Assembly (NCBI RefSeq): GCF_901827155.1
Contig: NZ_LR594660.1
Span: 558,001 to 622,000 of the forward strand
Direction: 5' to 3'
Origin: Variovorax sp. PBL-H6
Lineage (GTDB): Bacteria; Pseudomonadota; Gammaproteobacteria; Burkholderiales; Burkholderiaceae_C
DNA: 64,000 bases
This document shows, piece after piece, positions 26,323-33,489 of the stretch. Each line of letters begins with the position of its first letter. Position 1 is the first letter of the stretch. The translations under genes were made by a program, and so were the position numbers. The notes beneath the pieces were generated by a model, which had not been told where the DNA came from, did not search any database, and saw nothing but the letters and a program-made list of their open reading frames with translations.

Positions 26323-27992
26323 GGCTGAATTCCAGGTGCGTTGTTGGTGTTGTTGGTGGTGGTGTTCGCCGTGGCGGACTCGAGCGTGCTCGTGGCTGTG
26401 ACGGCCGCAGCGTGCGCGAACAGATCGGCGTACTCATCGGCGTCGCGGATGAGCTCGTGCTGCTGGGTCAGCGTGCGCCCGCCGCCGGCGGGCGCACCGC
26501 TGGACTGGGTCTCGATGGCGTTGAGCGCCTGGGCAAAGATGGCCTCGGTCAAAGCCAGCACGCGCTTGTAGCTGTAAATCCCCTGCTCCAGGGCCTGTGC
26601 GCAGGCGGTGTCGACGCAGTGCGCTGGGTATCGCCTGGCCAGGCTGACGATGCCCCAGAGCTTGCGCTGGCCCACCCGACCCTCGATGGCAAAGAGCAGC
26701 TCACACAGCCGTTTGGCGTGCTCACCGATCTCGCCAGCCTGACGCAGGATCAGACGGGTCTCGCGCGAAGGATTGAATACCCGCTCCTCCATGGGCAGCA
26801 CCACCGTGCCGGGCCGCTCGGCCTTGGCGTGGGTGCGCAGCAAGGCGCCGGTTTGCAGATCGCGGATCTCGATGCGCTGGGCATAGATGCGCACCAGCAT
26901 CTTGGAGCCGATGTTCGCCGGGCGAGCGGCGTAGCTGCTGTGATCCACCCGCACGCAGCTGTCGTCGCAGACGGTGCGCACCGCCTCCTCGAAATACTGC
27001 ATGCCCAGGAGCGGCAGAGGTTTGAGGTGGCTGCGCTCCTCCTCGAACATGGCCTGCACCTGGCGCCGCTCGGTGCCGTGGATGCGCTTGGCTGCCCAGC
27101 TCTTCTCCCAGTGCGCCAGGAACTCGTTCTGGGCCTCGATGGACTCAAAGCGCCGGCCCTTCAAGGCCGTGGCCTGGGTGTGGCCAATGGCATGCTCCAC
27201 CGTGCCCTTGCGGTTGGGGTCTCGCACCCGCGCCGGGTCGGCCACCACGCCATAGTGCGCCAGGGTGGCGGCGTAGACTTTGTTGAGTTCGGGCTCGTAC
27301 AGGTCGGGCTTGAAGACGCCTTCCTTCAGATTGTCGAGAACCACGTACTGCGGGCAGCCACCGAAGTACCGCAGAGCCTGCTCGTGCAACTCGGCCCAGA
27401 TTTGCTGGCTGGACTTCCAGACCACGCAGCGGAAACTGGCGCGCGAGTAGCGCAGCGTGGCCACGAACAGGCGGGGCTTGCGGTACCGCTCGCTGCCCGG
27501 CACGCGGGTGGGCGCGCCCTCGCCGTAGTCCACCTGCATCTCCTCCCCAGGCAGAAAGGACAGGCGGTCGAACTGCTCGGGCTCCTTGTGGCGCAGCTTT
27601 GCACAGAAGCGTTTGACCGAGTTGTACTGACCAGTAAATCCGTGCTGGTCGACCAGGTCCTGGAAGATGGCCATGGCGTTGCGCTTCAGACGCAACTGGG
27701 CTTCGATGAACTCGCGCCAGGGTTCGCACAGGGAGGTGGCCACCGGCACAGCAGCCGGTGGCCAGGGTGGGGGAATTTGCTGGGCCGAGCCGGTGGCCAC
27801 CCCGGGGGAATTTGACTGCAGTTGCTCCAGCCAGCGTTGGTGATAGCTCCTGACCGTCTTGCGGTCGATGCCCGTGATGCGGGCGATCTCGCGTTGCGAT
27901 GTATTGCGCTCCAGCAGTGTCTCTATGGTGGCGCGTTGGTTGGACTTCAAGACATTCACTCCTTGGCCTTCCCTCGAGGAAGACCGGATCAA
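26319..27992 (-). CDS. istA: IS21-family transposase
   Basis: The 557-residue product has an N-terminal helix-turn-helix (REIARITGIDRKTVRSYHQR) and an rve DDE catalytic core. Acidic residues lie in MQVDYGEG, VVLDNLKEG and GTVEHAIGH. The C-terminal part is variable among relatives. Two start codons are possible: TTG at 27992 and GTG at 27959; I use the former. Its early coding region (around 27755-27815) itself contains repeats like those of the element ends. Translation is coupled to istB through a 4-bp overlap. Confidence 0.95.
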   Translation of the reverse strand: MIRSSSREGQGVNVLKSNQRATIETLLERNTSQREIARITGIDRKTVRSYHQRWLEQLQSNSPGVATGSAQQIPPPWPPAAVPVATSLCEPWREFIEAQLRLKRNAMAIFQDLVDQHGFTGQYNSVKRFCAKLRHKEPEQFDRLSFLPGEEMQVDYGEGAPTRVPGSERYRKPRLFVATLRYSRASFRCVVWKSSQQIWAELHEQALRYFGGCPQYVVLDNLKEGVFKPDLYEPELNKVYAATLAHYGVVADPARVRDPNRKGTVEHAIGHTQATALKGRRFESIEAQNEFLAHWEKSWAAKRIHGTERRQVQAMFEEERSHLKPLPLLGMQYFEEAVRTVCDDSCVRVDHSSYAARPANIGSKMLVRIYAQRIEIRDLQTGALLRTHAKAERPGTVVLPMEERVFNPSRETRLILRQAGEIGEHAKRLCELLFAIEGRVGQRKLWGIVSLARRYPAHCVDTACAQALEQGIYSYKRVLALTEAIFAQALNAIETQSSGAPAGGGRTLTQQHELIRDADEYADLFAHAAAVTATSTLESATANTTTNNTNNAPGIQP

Positions 27993-28103
27993 TGTCCTGC
28001 CAACAGGTGCCGACGGCGCCGGCGTTTAACCCCTATCCCCGATCAGTTCAGGTGGGGGAGTTTGAGGTGGCCATAGGCGGGGGAATTTGGGTGGCCATCG
28101 GGG

Positions 28104-28110
28104 CCTGAAG
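28104..28110. repeat. Right target-site duplication (CCTGAAG)
   Basis: Second copy of the 7-bp duplication, joining IS DNA to the 3' part of the interrupted acyltransferase gene. Confidence 0.85.
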
Positions 28111-28288
28111 CAAAGCGGGTTTGACTCCCCTATCCTGTACCTGGCAGCAGCCATCGTCGGCTCGTTCCTCCTATCTTGGGGCTTGGACAGGTATTCGCAG
28201 CAACGGCATCAGCGGTCCACCGGCAACGATTCGACTGCGACACAGCCCCAGGGGAATTCATAGTCGCGGAGTGGCTTTGGCGCAAAAC

Positions 28289-28663
28289 CTAACGGCGCCG
28301 GTAGCGCGAATCCATTCTTTGATGGTAGCCAACTGGTTCCCAGTCGTCGGAGCCCGCTCGCTTCATCGAAATGCGAAACGGAGCGCTTGACCCCGCTTGA
28401 AGGGGCCCCGTGGTGAACAACTCAAAATGGTCGCTGTCGTAACCCTGCTCTAGGGTGTACTTGTAGACCTCGGTTCGAGGTGCCCTGGCCGGACCGATGC
28501 ACTGGGCCACCAGCGCTGCGGTTCCATCTTTATACACAGACAGAGTAGAGCAGCCGTCCACTGCTTCAAAGCGGCCACACACGGTGCAGTCGGCTGTGCA
28601 GGATTTCGGTAATAGCCCGAATAAAATCGCCCCTGCAAGGAACAACTTTAGAGCCTCAAACAT
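28289..28663 (-). CDS. Exported Cys-rich orphan protein
   Basis: The 124-residue product starts at the ATG at 28663 and opens with a signal peptide (MFEALKLFLAGAILFGLL, then SCTA). Longer in-frame versions lack any signal. The mature part has cysteines in DCTVCGRFEA, DGCSTL and AQCIGPA, possibly two disulfides. The middle is beta-like (TEVYKYTLEQGYDSDHFELF). C-terminus is basic (YHQRMDSRYRRR). No family recognised. It converges on the interrupted acyltransferase. Confidence 0.65.
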   Translation of the reverse strand: MFEALKLFLAGAILFGLLPKSCTADCTVCGRFEAVDGCSTLSVYKDGTAALVAQCIGPARAPRTEVYKYTLEQGYDSDHFELFTTGPLQAGSSAPFRISMKRAGSDDWEPVGYHQRMDSRYRRR

Positions 28664-28961
28664 CGTGTTGCCGTGTGACTGCTTCCCATGGCAGAAGTCT
28701 ACGTTGCCCCTTACTGTCATCCTTAAGCCGTTTGTCACGATTATTGGGGGCCGTTTGTCCTGCTGTGCTGGGCGCCAAGGGTCAGCCGGTGGCAAGCATA
28801 TCGGCAACCCTTCCATGCCTTTTTTCCCCTGCGGTTTGGTCCGGGACCTCCGGGCGGCGCAGAAGGCTGCGCTCAAGCCCCTGCAGCCCGAACCCCGGCG
28901 CACTCGGGAATAGGAAAGCAGTTCTGTACACTCGCCAATCGGGAACGAGGAGAAGTCACCT

Positions 28962-29246
28962 ATGCGCTTTTTGAAGGCGAGTGCGATTGTTGCGACGGCC
29001 TTGGTACTTCACGGCTGCGCTATCAGCTCGAAACCCATACCGGGTCCGAACGGGCGAACTGCATACACGGTCAAGTGCGGCAGCGCAGTTCTTCATGCTT
29101 GCTACGAGGAAGCCGCCAAGCTCTGCCCACAGGGCTACAGCCTCGTAGACCGGCAGGACGGGCCGAATGGAATCGTGACCCCGATGGGCGCCGGCGCCAC
29201 GTTCGTGCGGGGACCGAACTCAATGTTCATTGAGTGCAAGAGCTGA
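28962..29246 (+). CDS. Small lipoprotein
   Basis: The 94-residue product begins MRFLKASAIVATALVLHGC: the LHGC lipobox gives an acylated Cys19. The mature part is short, with four cysteines (VKCGSAV, HACYEEA, KLCPQG, IECKS) and the pattern CxxxxxHxCYEEAxxLCPQGYxLVD. This resembles small outer-membrane lipoproteins of unknown function seen widely in Burkholderiales. It has GAGGAG as ribosome site. A Gly/Pro-rich stretch (GIVTPMGAGATFVRGPN) precedes the end. Confidence 0.8.
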   Translation: MRFLKASAIVATALVLHGCAISSKPIPGPNGRTAYTVKCGSAVLHACYEEAAKLCPQGYSLVDRQDGPNGIVTPMGAGATFVRGPNSMFIECKS

Positions 29247-29384
29247 ACCGAGTCGGGGCAATCGGCGCCAATGGTCTCACAGGGGACCTAGGCGCCCGCG
29301 TCTCGGTGCTCTGGCTCGATACAGTCGGCGCCCGCCGGACGCAATGCGTAGCGGGTCAGCCTGGCGCCGTTCCGCCACTTCCGT

Positions 29385-30596
29385 TCACTTCGAAGGGTCG
29401 TTGCCAGCCACCAGCACGACTGGCTTCCCGTCTTCAATCACCTGCTTGCCGTCGAAGATGCTCACTTCCATCTTTCCAACCGCAGGCAGGCTGAGCGAGA
29501 TTCGGTCGCCGTCCTGGGAAAAAGTACCGCCGGGAGAGCAGGTTCCAAACTCAGGCGTCCACTTCGCTTGGTTGTTCTTCTCCAAGATGACGAAGAAGTA
29601 GAGCGTTTCACAGCTATTGCCGCGGCCACCGCTGCTCGCAAGGAGTACGGCATCCCGGCCCCCAGAAAGCGCGAACCGCCGGACGATGCTTTGCCATTGG
29701 GCGTCCTCGCCGGTAAACAGAGGCGCACCGCCCAACGTGACAGCTCGCTCCCCAGAAGGCAACTCAGTGACCTTGAGCTCCCCGGCGACGGTGCCGAGCG
29801 TCTTCGGCCCGTCTGCCTCGATTTGCCCCACGACCTTGGTGCCAGCGGCGGGGTCTACAGTGGCAGCGGCCGCCGCCTGCGGCACTGCTGTCGTGACGGC
29901 CGGATTGGACGCGGGCACCGGGCCTTGAGCCGCCGCAGCGCTCTGAGTAGCGATGTACGGCGCTACGCTTGAGAATTTGAAGACAAGTTCGGGCGCCTCC
30001 AGCTTCCCGCGCAGGGTCACGCTCTGCTCAGCAAGGCAGTCCGCCTCGGTGCCGCGAAAGAACGAGCCGGAGAACACCGCATACTGACCCCTCTTCATCT
30101 GGGAGGCTGTTTGGAAAACCGGCGTGCCTGGCTCGATGAGTGTGCCGTGGAGCACGTCCGAGATGGCGTTGTTCCACGTCTTCACAGTGATGCCGGGGGC
30201 AATAGACAGCTCGAGAACTCCCTTTCCGTCACTGTTGGAGTCAATCTTCTCGACCTTGCCGACCCAGTTGCTTACAGCAAGCGAACGCATCTGTTGACAA
30301 ATCAGCTTGTCGCGATTTGCCTTGGTGCCGCCTCGCTGCATGTCGTTCTCGGCGTCCTTCGACTCACGCTGAGCTCCGCTGATGACCCGAATGAGGTCTT
30401 CCTCCGCGGGCGGGAGCGTTACGACGGATTTCTTCGGGTCCTTAGCTTTTTCGCTGGAGGTTGTCGACGATGTGCTGGCGACCTTGGAGTCGTTCTTGCG
30501 TTCTCCCATGGAGGCCCCGACGACGACGACTGCGACCAAGGCCCAGAACCATAGGCGCTTGAAGAAGGGCTTCTTAGTTTTAGATTCCTCGCTCAT
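29385..30596 (-). CDS. Membrane-anchored orphan protein
   Basis: The 403-residue product starts at the ATG at 30596, preceded by AAGAGGAG; an in-frame TTG/ATG 27 bp upstream lacks a ribosome site. A basic N-terminal segment (SKTKKPFFKRLW) leads into a single membrane helix (WFWALVAVVVVGASMG). After it comes an exported region with Ser/Thr-rich linker, a Cys-containing helical part, a beta-rich middle and an Ala/Pro-rich stretch near 235-260. The final domain has FALSGGRDAVLLASSGGRG and CETLYFFVILEKNN, possibly a small jelly-roll-like domain. Function unknown. Confidence 0.65.
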   Translation of the reverse strand: MSEESKTKKPFFKRLWFWALVAVVVVGASMGERKNDSKVASTSSTTSSEKAKDPKKSVVTLPPAEEDLIRVISGAQRESKDAENDMQRGGTKANRDKLICQQMRSLAVSNWVGKVEKIDSNSDGKGVLELSIAPGITVKTWNNAISDVLHGTLIEPGTPVFQTASQMKRGQYAVFSGSFFRGTEADCLAEQSVTLRGKLEAPELVFKFSSVAPYIATQSAAAAQGPVPASNPAVTTAVPQAAAAATVDPAAGTKVVGQIEADGPKTLGTVAGELKVTELPSGERAVTLGGAPLFTGEDAQWQSIVRRFALSGGRDAVLLASSGGRGNSCETLYFFVILEKNNQAKWTPEFGTCSPGGTFSQDGDRISLSLPAVGKMEVSIFDGKQVIEDGKPVVLVAGNDPSK

Positions 30597-30790
30597 GGCA
30601 CTCCTCTTGTTTTTCTCGAACACCTCAATGGACGTTCAGAGCCGATTTGCCGGAACGAACCACTCGTGCCGGCCGCGGCAAGGCGAGTGTAGCCGGCCCG
30701 CATGCAGTGCGCCGTTACGCGTCTCACCTGGCATCGCGCGGGTCCCCGCCCCGAATGGCAGCATGTGCGGCCGGCGCGGGAAGCCTTCAC

Positions 30791-31111
30791 CTAGCTTCCC
30801 CTGCAGCCGGCGAAAAGCCGGGCCACCCGGCTTGTTCGCACCTGCGCCGAGCTTCGACGTGCGGTCGCTACGACTTCAAGGGCCTGTGCGACCCGCTCAG
30901 CACGTTGGTCCACACCGGCCAGGCGTCGCCAGTCGCTCGCGACTCGCATCACCTCCATAGGGTTCATTGGCACCAACGAAATGTCGTCAGCGTCCCCAGA
31001 TGGCTCAGGCACGAGGGCGCCTCGCGCGCGGCCACGCTGCGACATGTCGTTGAGGAATGCGTCCACGAAAGACCTTGTGGCGACCAGATGCGAGGTGATT
31101 GTTCGGTCCAT
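30791..31111 (-). CDS. Orphan protein
   Basis: The 106-residue product is taken from the ATG at 31111 (MDRTITSHLVATRSFVDAF); longer in-frame versions are Arg/His-rich. It contains helices (FVDAFLNDMSQRG, AERVAQALEVVATARR) and an acidic central strand (DADDISLVPMNPMEVMRVA). Conserved motif not found. The gene stands alone, with about 280 bp free of other genes upstream (31112-31393). Confidence 0.45.
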   Translation of the reverse strand: MDRTITSHLVATRSFVDAFLNDMSQRGRARGALVPEPSGDADDISLVPMNPMEVMRVASDWRRLAGVDQRAERVAQALEVVATARRSSAQVRTSRVARLFAGCRGS

Positions 31112-31393
31112 GGCCGGATTCTGGCCAACGTGCCTTTGTCGCGCACGGTCCGAATGGACTGGTTGCGCGCCCGCACCCTCATTATTCCGTGAAATAAGTC
31201 CCGGTCTCCGCCAAGCGGCATGGTGAACTTCACAGCCGCCGGGTGGCGACATCGATTCCCTTGCGCACGCGGCGCAGCGCCTCGAGCAGAGCTGACGGGC
31301 TTAGCAAGCCTTCTACGCACACGCCTGCCACCGGCGAAAAGGCCTACGGACCTGAGAAATCTGCTATTTACCGCGACTTGCCCGCAAAAACAT

Positions 31394-32053
31394 CTACACG
31401 CACTTGCTGGAGGATTCGCGAAGAAGTGACCGGATTGCGTCCGCCTCATCGACCTTCTGTGCCTCATATTTGCCATATGCGGAGAAGTGCGTATGGCTGT
31501 AGACAGTCTTCGTTTCTTGACGATATAGGATGTCGAGCGGTCCAAATTGGCCCAGCGGTCGCTTTTCCAGCCATCGGAAGCGCTTCGTGGCATGCATCAG
31601 GCGAGCCACCTTTTTCGACACGAAGACGTGCTCTGCGTCGCCATCCAGGACATAGTCGCTGAGCTTGGATAGATGGGCGTCGTCTAAGTCTGCTCGCACG
31701 AGGCGACTTCGCCCGACCGTAGGAATGTGCAGTAACTCTATGAATGCGACTTGGCTCGCATGCTCCGGCGTAAAGCCGATGCGGGCGAAGCTGCTGTGAT
31801 AGAAGCGGCCGTCTCCTCGGTATGGGTACTGCTCTAGTAAAAACGGATGATGCCGTTGGTGACTGCGCCAGAAGGCGACTCCGTCTTCGTGGTACTCCCG
31901 CAGCTTCTTGAAGATTGGCTCGTCTTCTACTTCTGCGTGATAGTTCGCGTCGAGGCCAATGAACAGGAATTTTGCGCTTTTTGGATTTGCCCCTTGGTAA
32001 GGCTTATCGCGGAATAGCGCATTCAGAACTTGGCTGGGATGCTCGATGAACAT
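31394..32053 (-). CDS. Uracil-DNA-glycosylase-superfamily-like protein
   Basis: The 219-residue product begins MFIEHPSQVLNALFRD and has FLFIGLDANYHAEVED near residue 30, the first conserved motif position of the UDG superfamily. It continues with a long helical stretch containing FWRSHQRHHPFLL and RFYHSSFARIGF. A SHTHFSAYGKYEA segment comes near the C-terminus, placed like the HPS motif. Members of this group are often orphan DNA-repair or sensing proteins. The catalytic Asp of true UDGs is not evident, so activity is doubtful. Confidence 0.6.
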   Translation of the reverse strand: MFIEHPSQVLNALFRDKPYQGANPKSAKFLFIGLDANYHAEVEDEPIFKKLREYHEDGVAFWRSHQRHHPFLLEQYPYRGDGRFYHSSFARIGFTPEHASQVAFIELLHIPTVGRSRLVRADLDDAHLSKLSDYVLDGDAEHVFVSKKVARLMHATKRFRWLEKRPLGQFGPLDILYRQETKTVYSHTHFSAYGKYEAQKVDEADAIRSLLRESSSKCV

Positions 32054-32192
32054 GGACGCCTCGAGTGGTCGATTAGACGTTGAAGGTTACCCCACAAGAC
32101 ATCGTGCCGGCGGGCAATCGAGCACGGTCCCACTGCTCCATGCAGCGCCATGGCATCGTCGGCCCTAACGTTCAGCCTCCAGCGGGCATGGG

Positions 32193-32627
32193 TCAGGCCG
32201 CCATAGCAAGACCCTCATCGAGCAGAGCGCCGTCAGTACTGGACACATCCGTCTCGACCCGTTGCTTGGCTCGCGGGCCTGCAGGCTGCGCCACCTGGAT
32301 TACCACTGGGGCGACGAGCGCTCGCTCGGCACTCGTGGCCGCCTTCTGGGCGTAGTCCACACCCGCGGTCGCTGCAATCGCACGCAGGTCAAGCGCAGCG
32401 GACGTGAGGGCTTCCTGCTGGCTGGAGAGAGCCTGTGCAATGGCAGCAATGAGGAGGTTGCGGGCGTGCGCGGCATGGGCGTTGTATTCGGGCGCGCCCC
32501 TGACGTGGCGAATGTCCGCATACGAGTCGGCCAGCGCGAGCAGGTTGCGCGCGATGCTCGAAGTGCGCGCATCGGCCGCGGCGGCGAGGTCCTTCACGCT
32601 CCGGAGGGCAATGGTGTCGGTGCTCAC
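32193..32627 (-). CDS. Orphan helical protein, related to the pseudogene at 49260
   Basis: The 144-residue product uses a GTG start at 32627, with AAGGAG eight bases upstream. It is Ala-rich and helical (SSIARNLLALADSYADIRHV, HARNLLIAAIAQALSSQQEA). The segment DSYADIRHVRGAPEYNAHAA recurs, with a stop codon in the same position, in a pseudogene at 49260-49535. That shows a duplicated element-specific family. Function unknown. A CTAAAAT element lies about 175 bp upstream on the same strand. Confidence 0.65.
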   Translation of the reverse strand: MSTDTIALRSVKDLAAAADARTSSIARNLLALADSYADIRHVRGAPEYNAHAAHARNLLIAAIAQALSSQQEALTSAALDLRAIAATAGVDYAQKAATSAERALVAPVVIQVAQPAGPRAKQRVETDVSSTDGALLDEGLAMAA

Positions 32628-32934
32628 AAGAACTCCTTTTCTTCTGGGTCAGGTCTCAGGCCTGGAGGCGCGCCATCCGAGTCGGCCAAGACGCCGGGGT
32701 CGCTCGGTCGACGAGATGGGGCGGGGCCGGTCGGGGTGCGCCGTCTTAAAACGGGCACCCTGGTGCCAAGTGTTCGCCTTATAGGTCCGGCGTGTCCACC
32801 GATTTTAGCAGCCAGCGGTCGGGGCTTGCAATTTAAATCGCTTAGCGGGAAAACGGAGCTGACTTATAGCCAGAAAATGGGGGTGTCCCGCGGTGCCTGT
32901 GCACGCATGACCCGACCCTGTTGGGCCCAAGCAG
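32628..32934. other. Gene-free spacer with a CTAAAA element
   Basis: No gene is supported here. The interval holds the start region of the gene at 32627, a TTTTAG copy at 32803-32808 (CTAAAATC towards that gene), and GC-rich sequence without a convincing frame. Confidence 0.5.
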
Positions 32935-32964
32935 AAATGCGCCACCGATGAAGGTGGCGCATTT
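32935..32964 (-). terminator. Hairpin terminator after the gene at 32978
   Basis: AAATGCGCCACC-gatgaa-GGTGGCGCATTT is a perfect 12-bp hairpin just past the minus-strand stop at 32978. Short A/T ends let it work in both directions, but the minus-strand gene is the only candidate user. Confidence 0.75.
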
Positions 32965-32977
32965 GAATGGTGGATTG

Positions 32978-33274
32978 CTACTGGGCAGCCATGGCCGCTC
33001 CTACGGCACCGCGTGCGGCAGCGTCCCGGACTTGACCCGGGGGCCGGGAAGGTTCCGCCTGGTCGATGGCCGGCGGGAGTTCGCGTTCGCGCCTCTCGCA
33101 CTCCCGAATGGCGCGCGGCAGCCCCAGGTTGGGGCATTGCTCGGTCGCGCGGCCGATGCTCGCGACGCGGGTCGAGTGCGTCAGGCCTGTCTGGTACACC
33201 TCGAAGCCTTTCCGGCCGACGTCGAGAACCCAGAAGTTGGCAGTTTCGTGCTTGATTTGGTTTAGTTGGTACAT
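32978..33274 (-). CDS. Small orphan protein
   Basis: The 98-residue product opens MYQLNQIKHETANFWVLDVG, then RKGFEVYQTGLTHSTRVASIG, a strand-loop-strand start. The second half contains CPNLGLPRAIRECERRERE, and the last 30 residues are Pro/Ala-rich and look disordered. No known motif. A hairpin terminator follows immediately, and about 215 bp upstream lies the start of the giant repeat gene on the opposite strand. Confidence 0.6.
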   Translation of the reverse strand: MYQLNQIKHETANFWVLDVGRKGFEVYQTGLTHSTRVASIGRATEQCPNLGLPRAIRECERRERELPPAIDQAEPSRPPGQVRDAAARGAVGAAMAAQ

Positions 33275-33394
33275 GTTGCAGGCTTGCGTGGAGTTGATGG
33301 CCTGCGTTGTGTAGCCACGCGCGAGCCCGAGCCGCGTTTCCCCATGAGGCTAGAGCGGGAGCCGCCCTATATCCACGCCCCAAAGACCTTGGGT

Positions 33395-33448
33395 TTTAGG
33401 CGCTGGCGAGCTAAAAGGTGATTCGCTACACCTTCGAATACGCCTAAA
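33395..33448. promoter_or_regulatory. TTTAGGCG / CGCCTAAA inverted pair before the giant gene
   Basis: TTTAGGCG at 33395-33402 and CGCCTAAA at 33441-33448 are perfectly inverted, 38 bp apart, and a third copy (CTAAAAGG) lies between at 33411. The second arm is 42 bp upstream of the ATG at 33490. The CTAAA core is shared with other intergenic sites in the window. Confidence 0.5.
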
Positions 33449-33489
33449 TACGGGCAATTTTCGCCCGCACCCTTGACGAGTTCCGACCC

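Larger units (their letters stand above)
25491..28103 (-). mobile_element. Complete IS21-family insertion sequence (2613 bp)
   Basis: The element is bounded by inverted ends CCCCGATGGCCA and by a direct repeat of CCTGAAG. It carries istA and istB in the same minus orientation, overlapping by 4 bp, as in all IS21 members. Each end holds repeated units close to TGGCCACCCCAAATTCCCCC: two at the left end (25497-25545) and two at the right end on the opposite strand (28050-28096). These are typical transposase-binding repeats. Both genes are full length, so the element may still be active. The precise outer end is defined by the target duplication and could shift by a base. Confidence 0.9.
24594..28263 (+). 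pseudogene. Acyltransferase family 3 gene (second copy) interrupted by IS21-family element
   Basis: The 5' part (24594-25490, 299 codons) is a close match to the gene at 9259: same start MQIDKWSVLAGLRF, same GPAW-LALE-WLY positions. It stops being acyltransferase exactly at the insertion boundary. The 3' part resumes in frame at 28111 after the duplicated 7-bp target and codes for LYLAAAIVGSFLLSWGLD followed by RYSQQR, matching the C-terminal helix of the first copy. The original gene would have encoded 349 residues. Because the remaining frame is intact on both sides, the insertion appears recent. Unless the element is removed, the product is truncated and its last helix is missing. Confidence 0.9.

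Noticed and set aside
26412..27815. 467-codon plus-strand frame opposite istA
   Set aside because: It is antisense to a clear transposase gene and its product is low-complexity Leu/Ala/His/Gln-rich.
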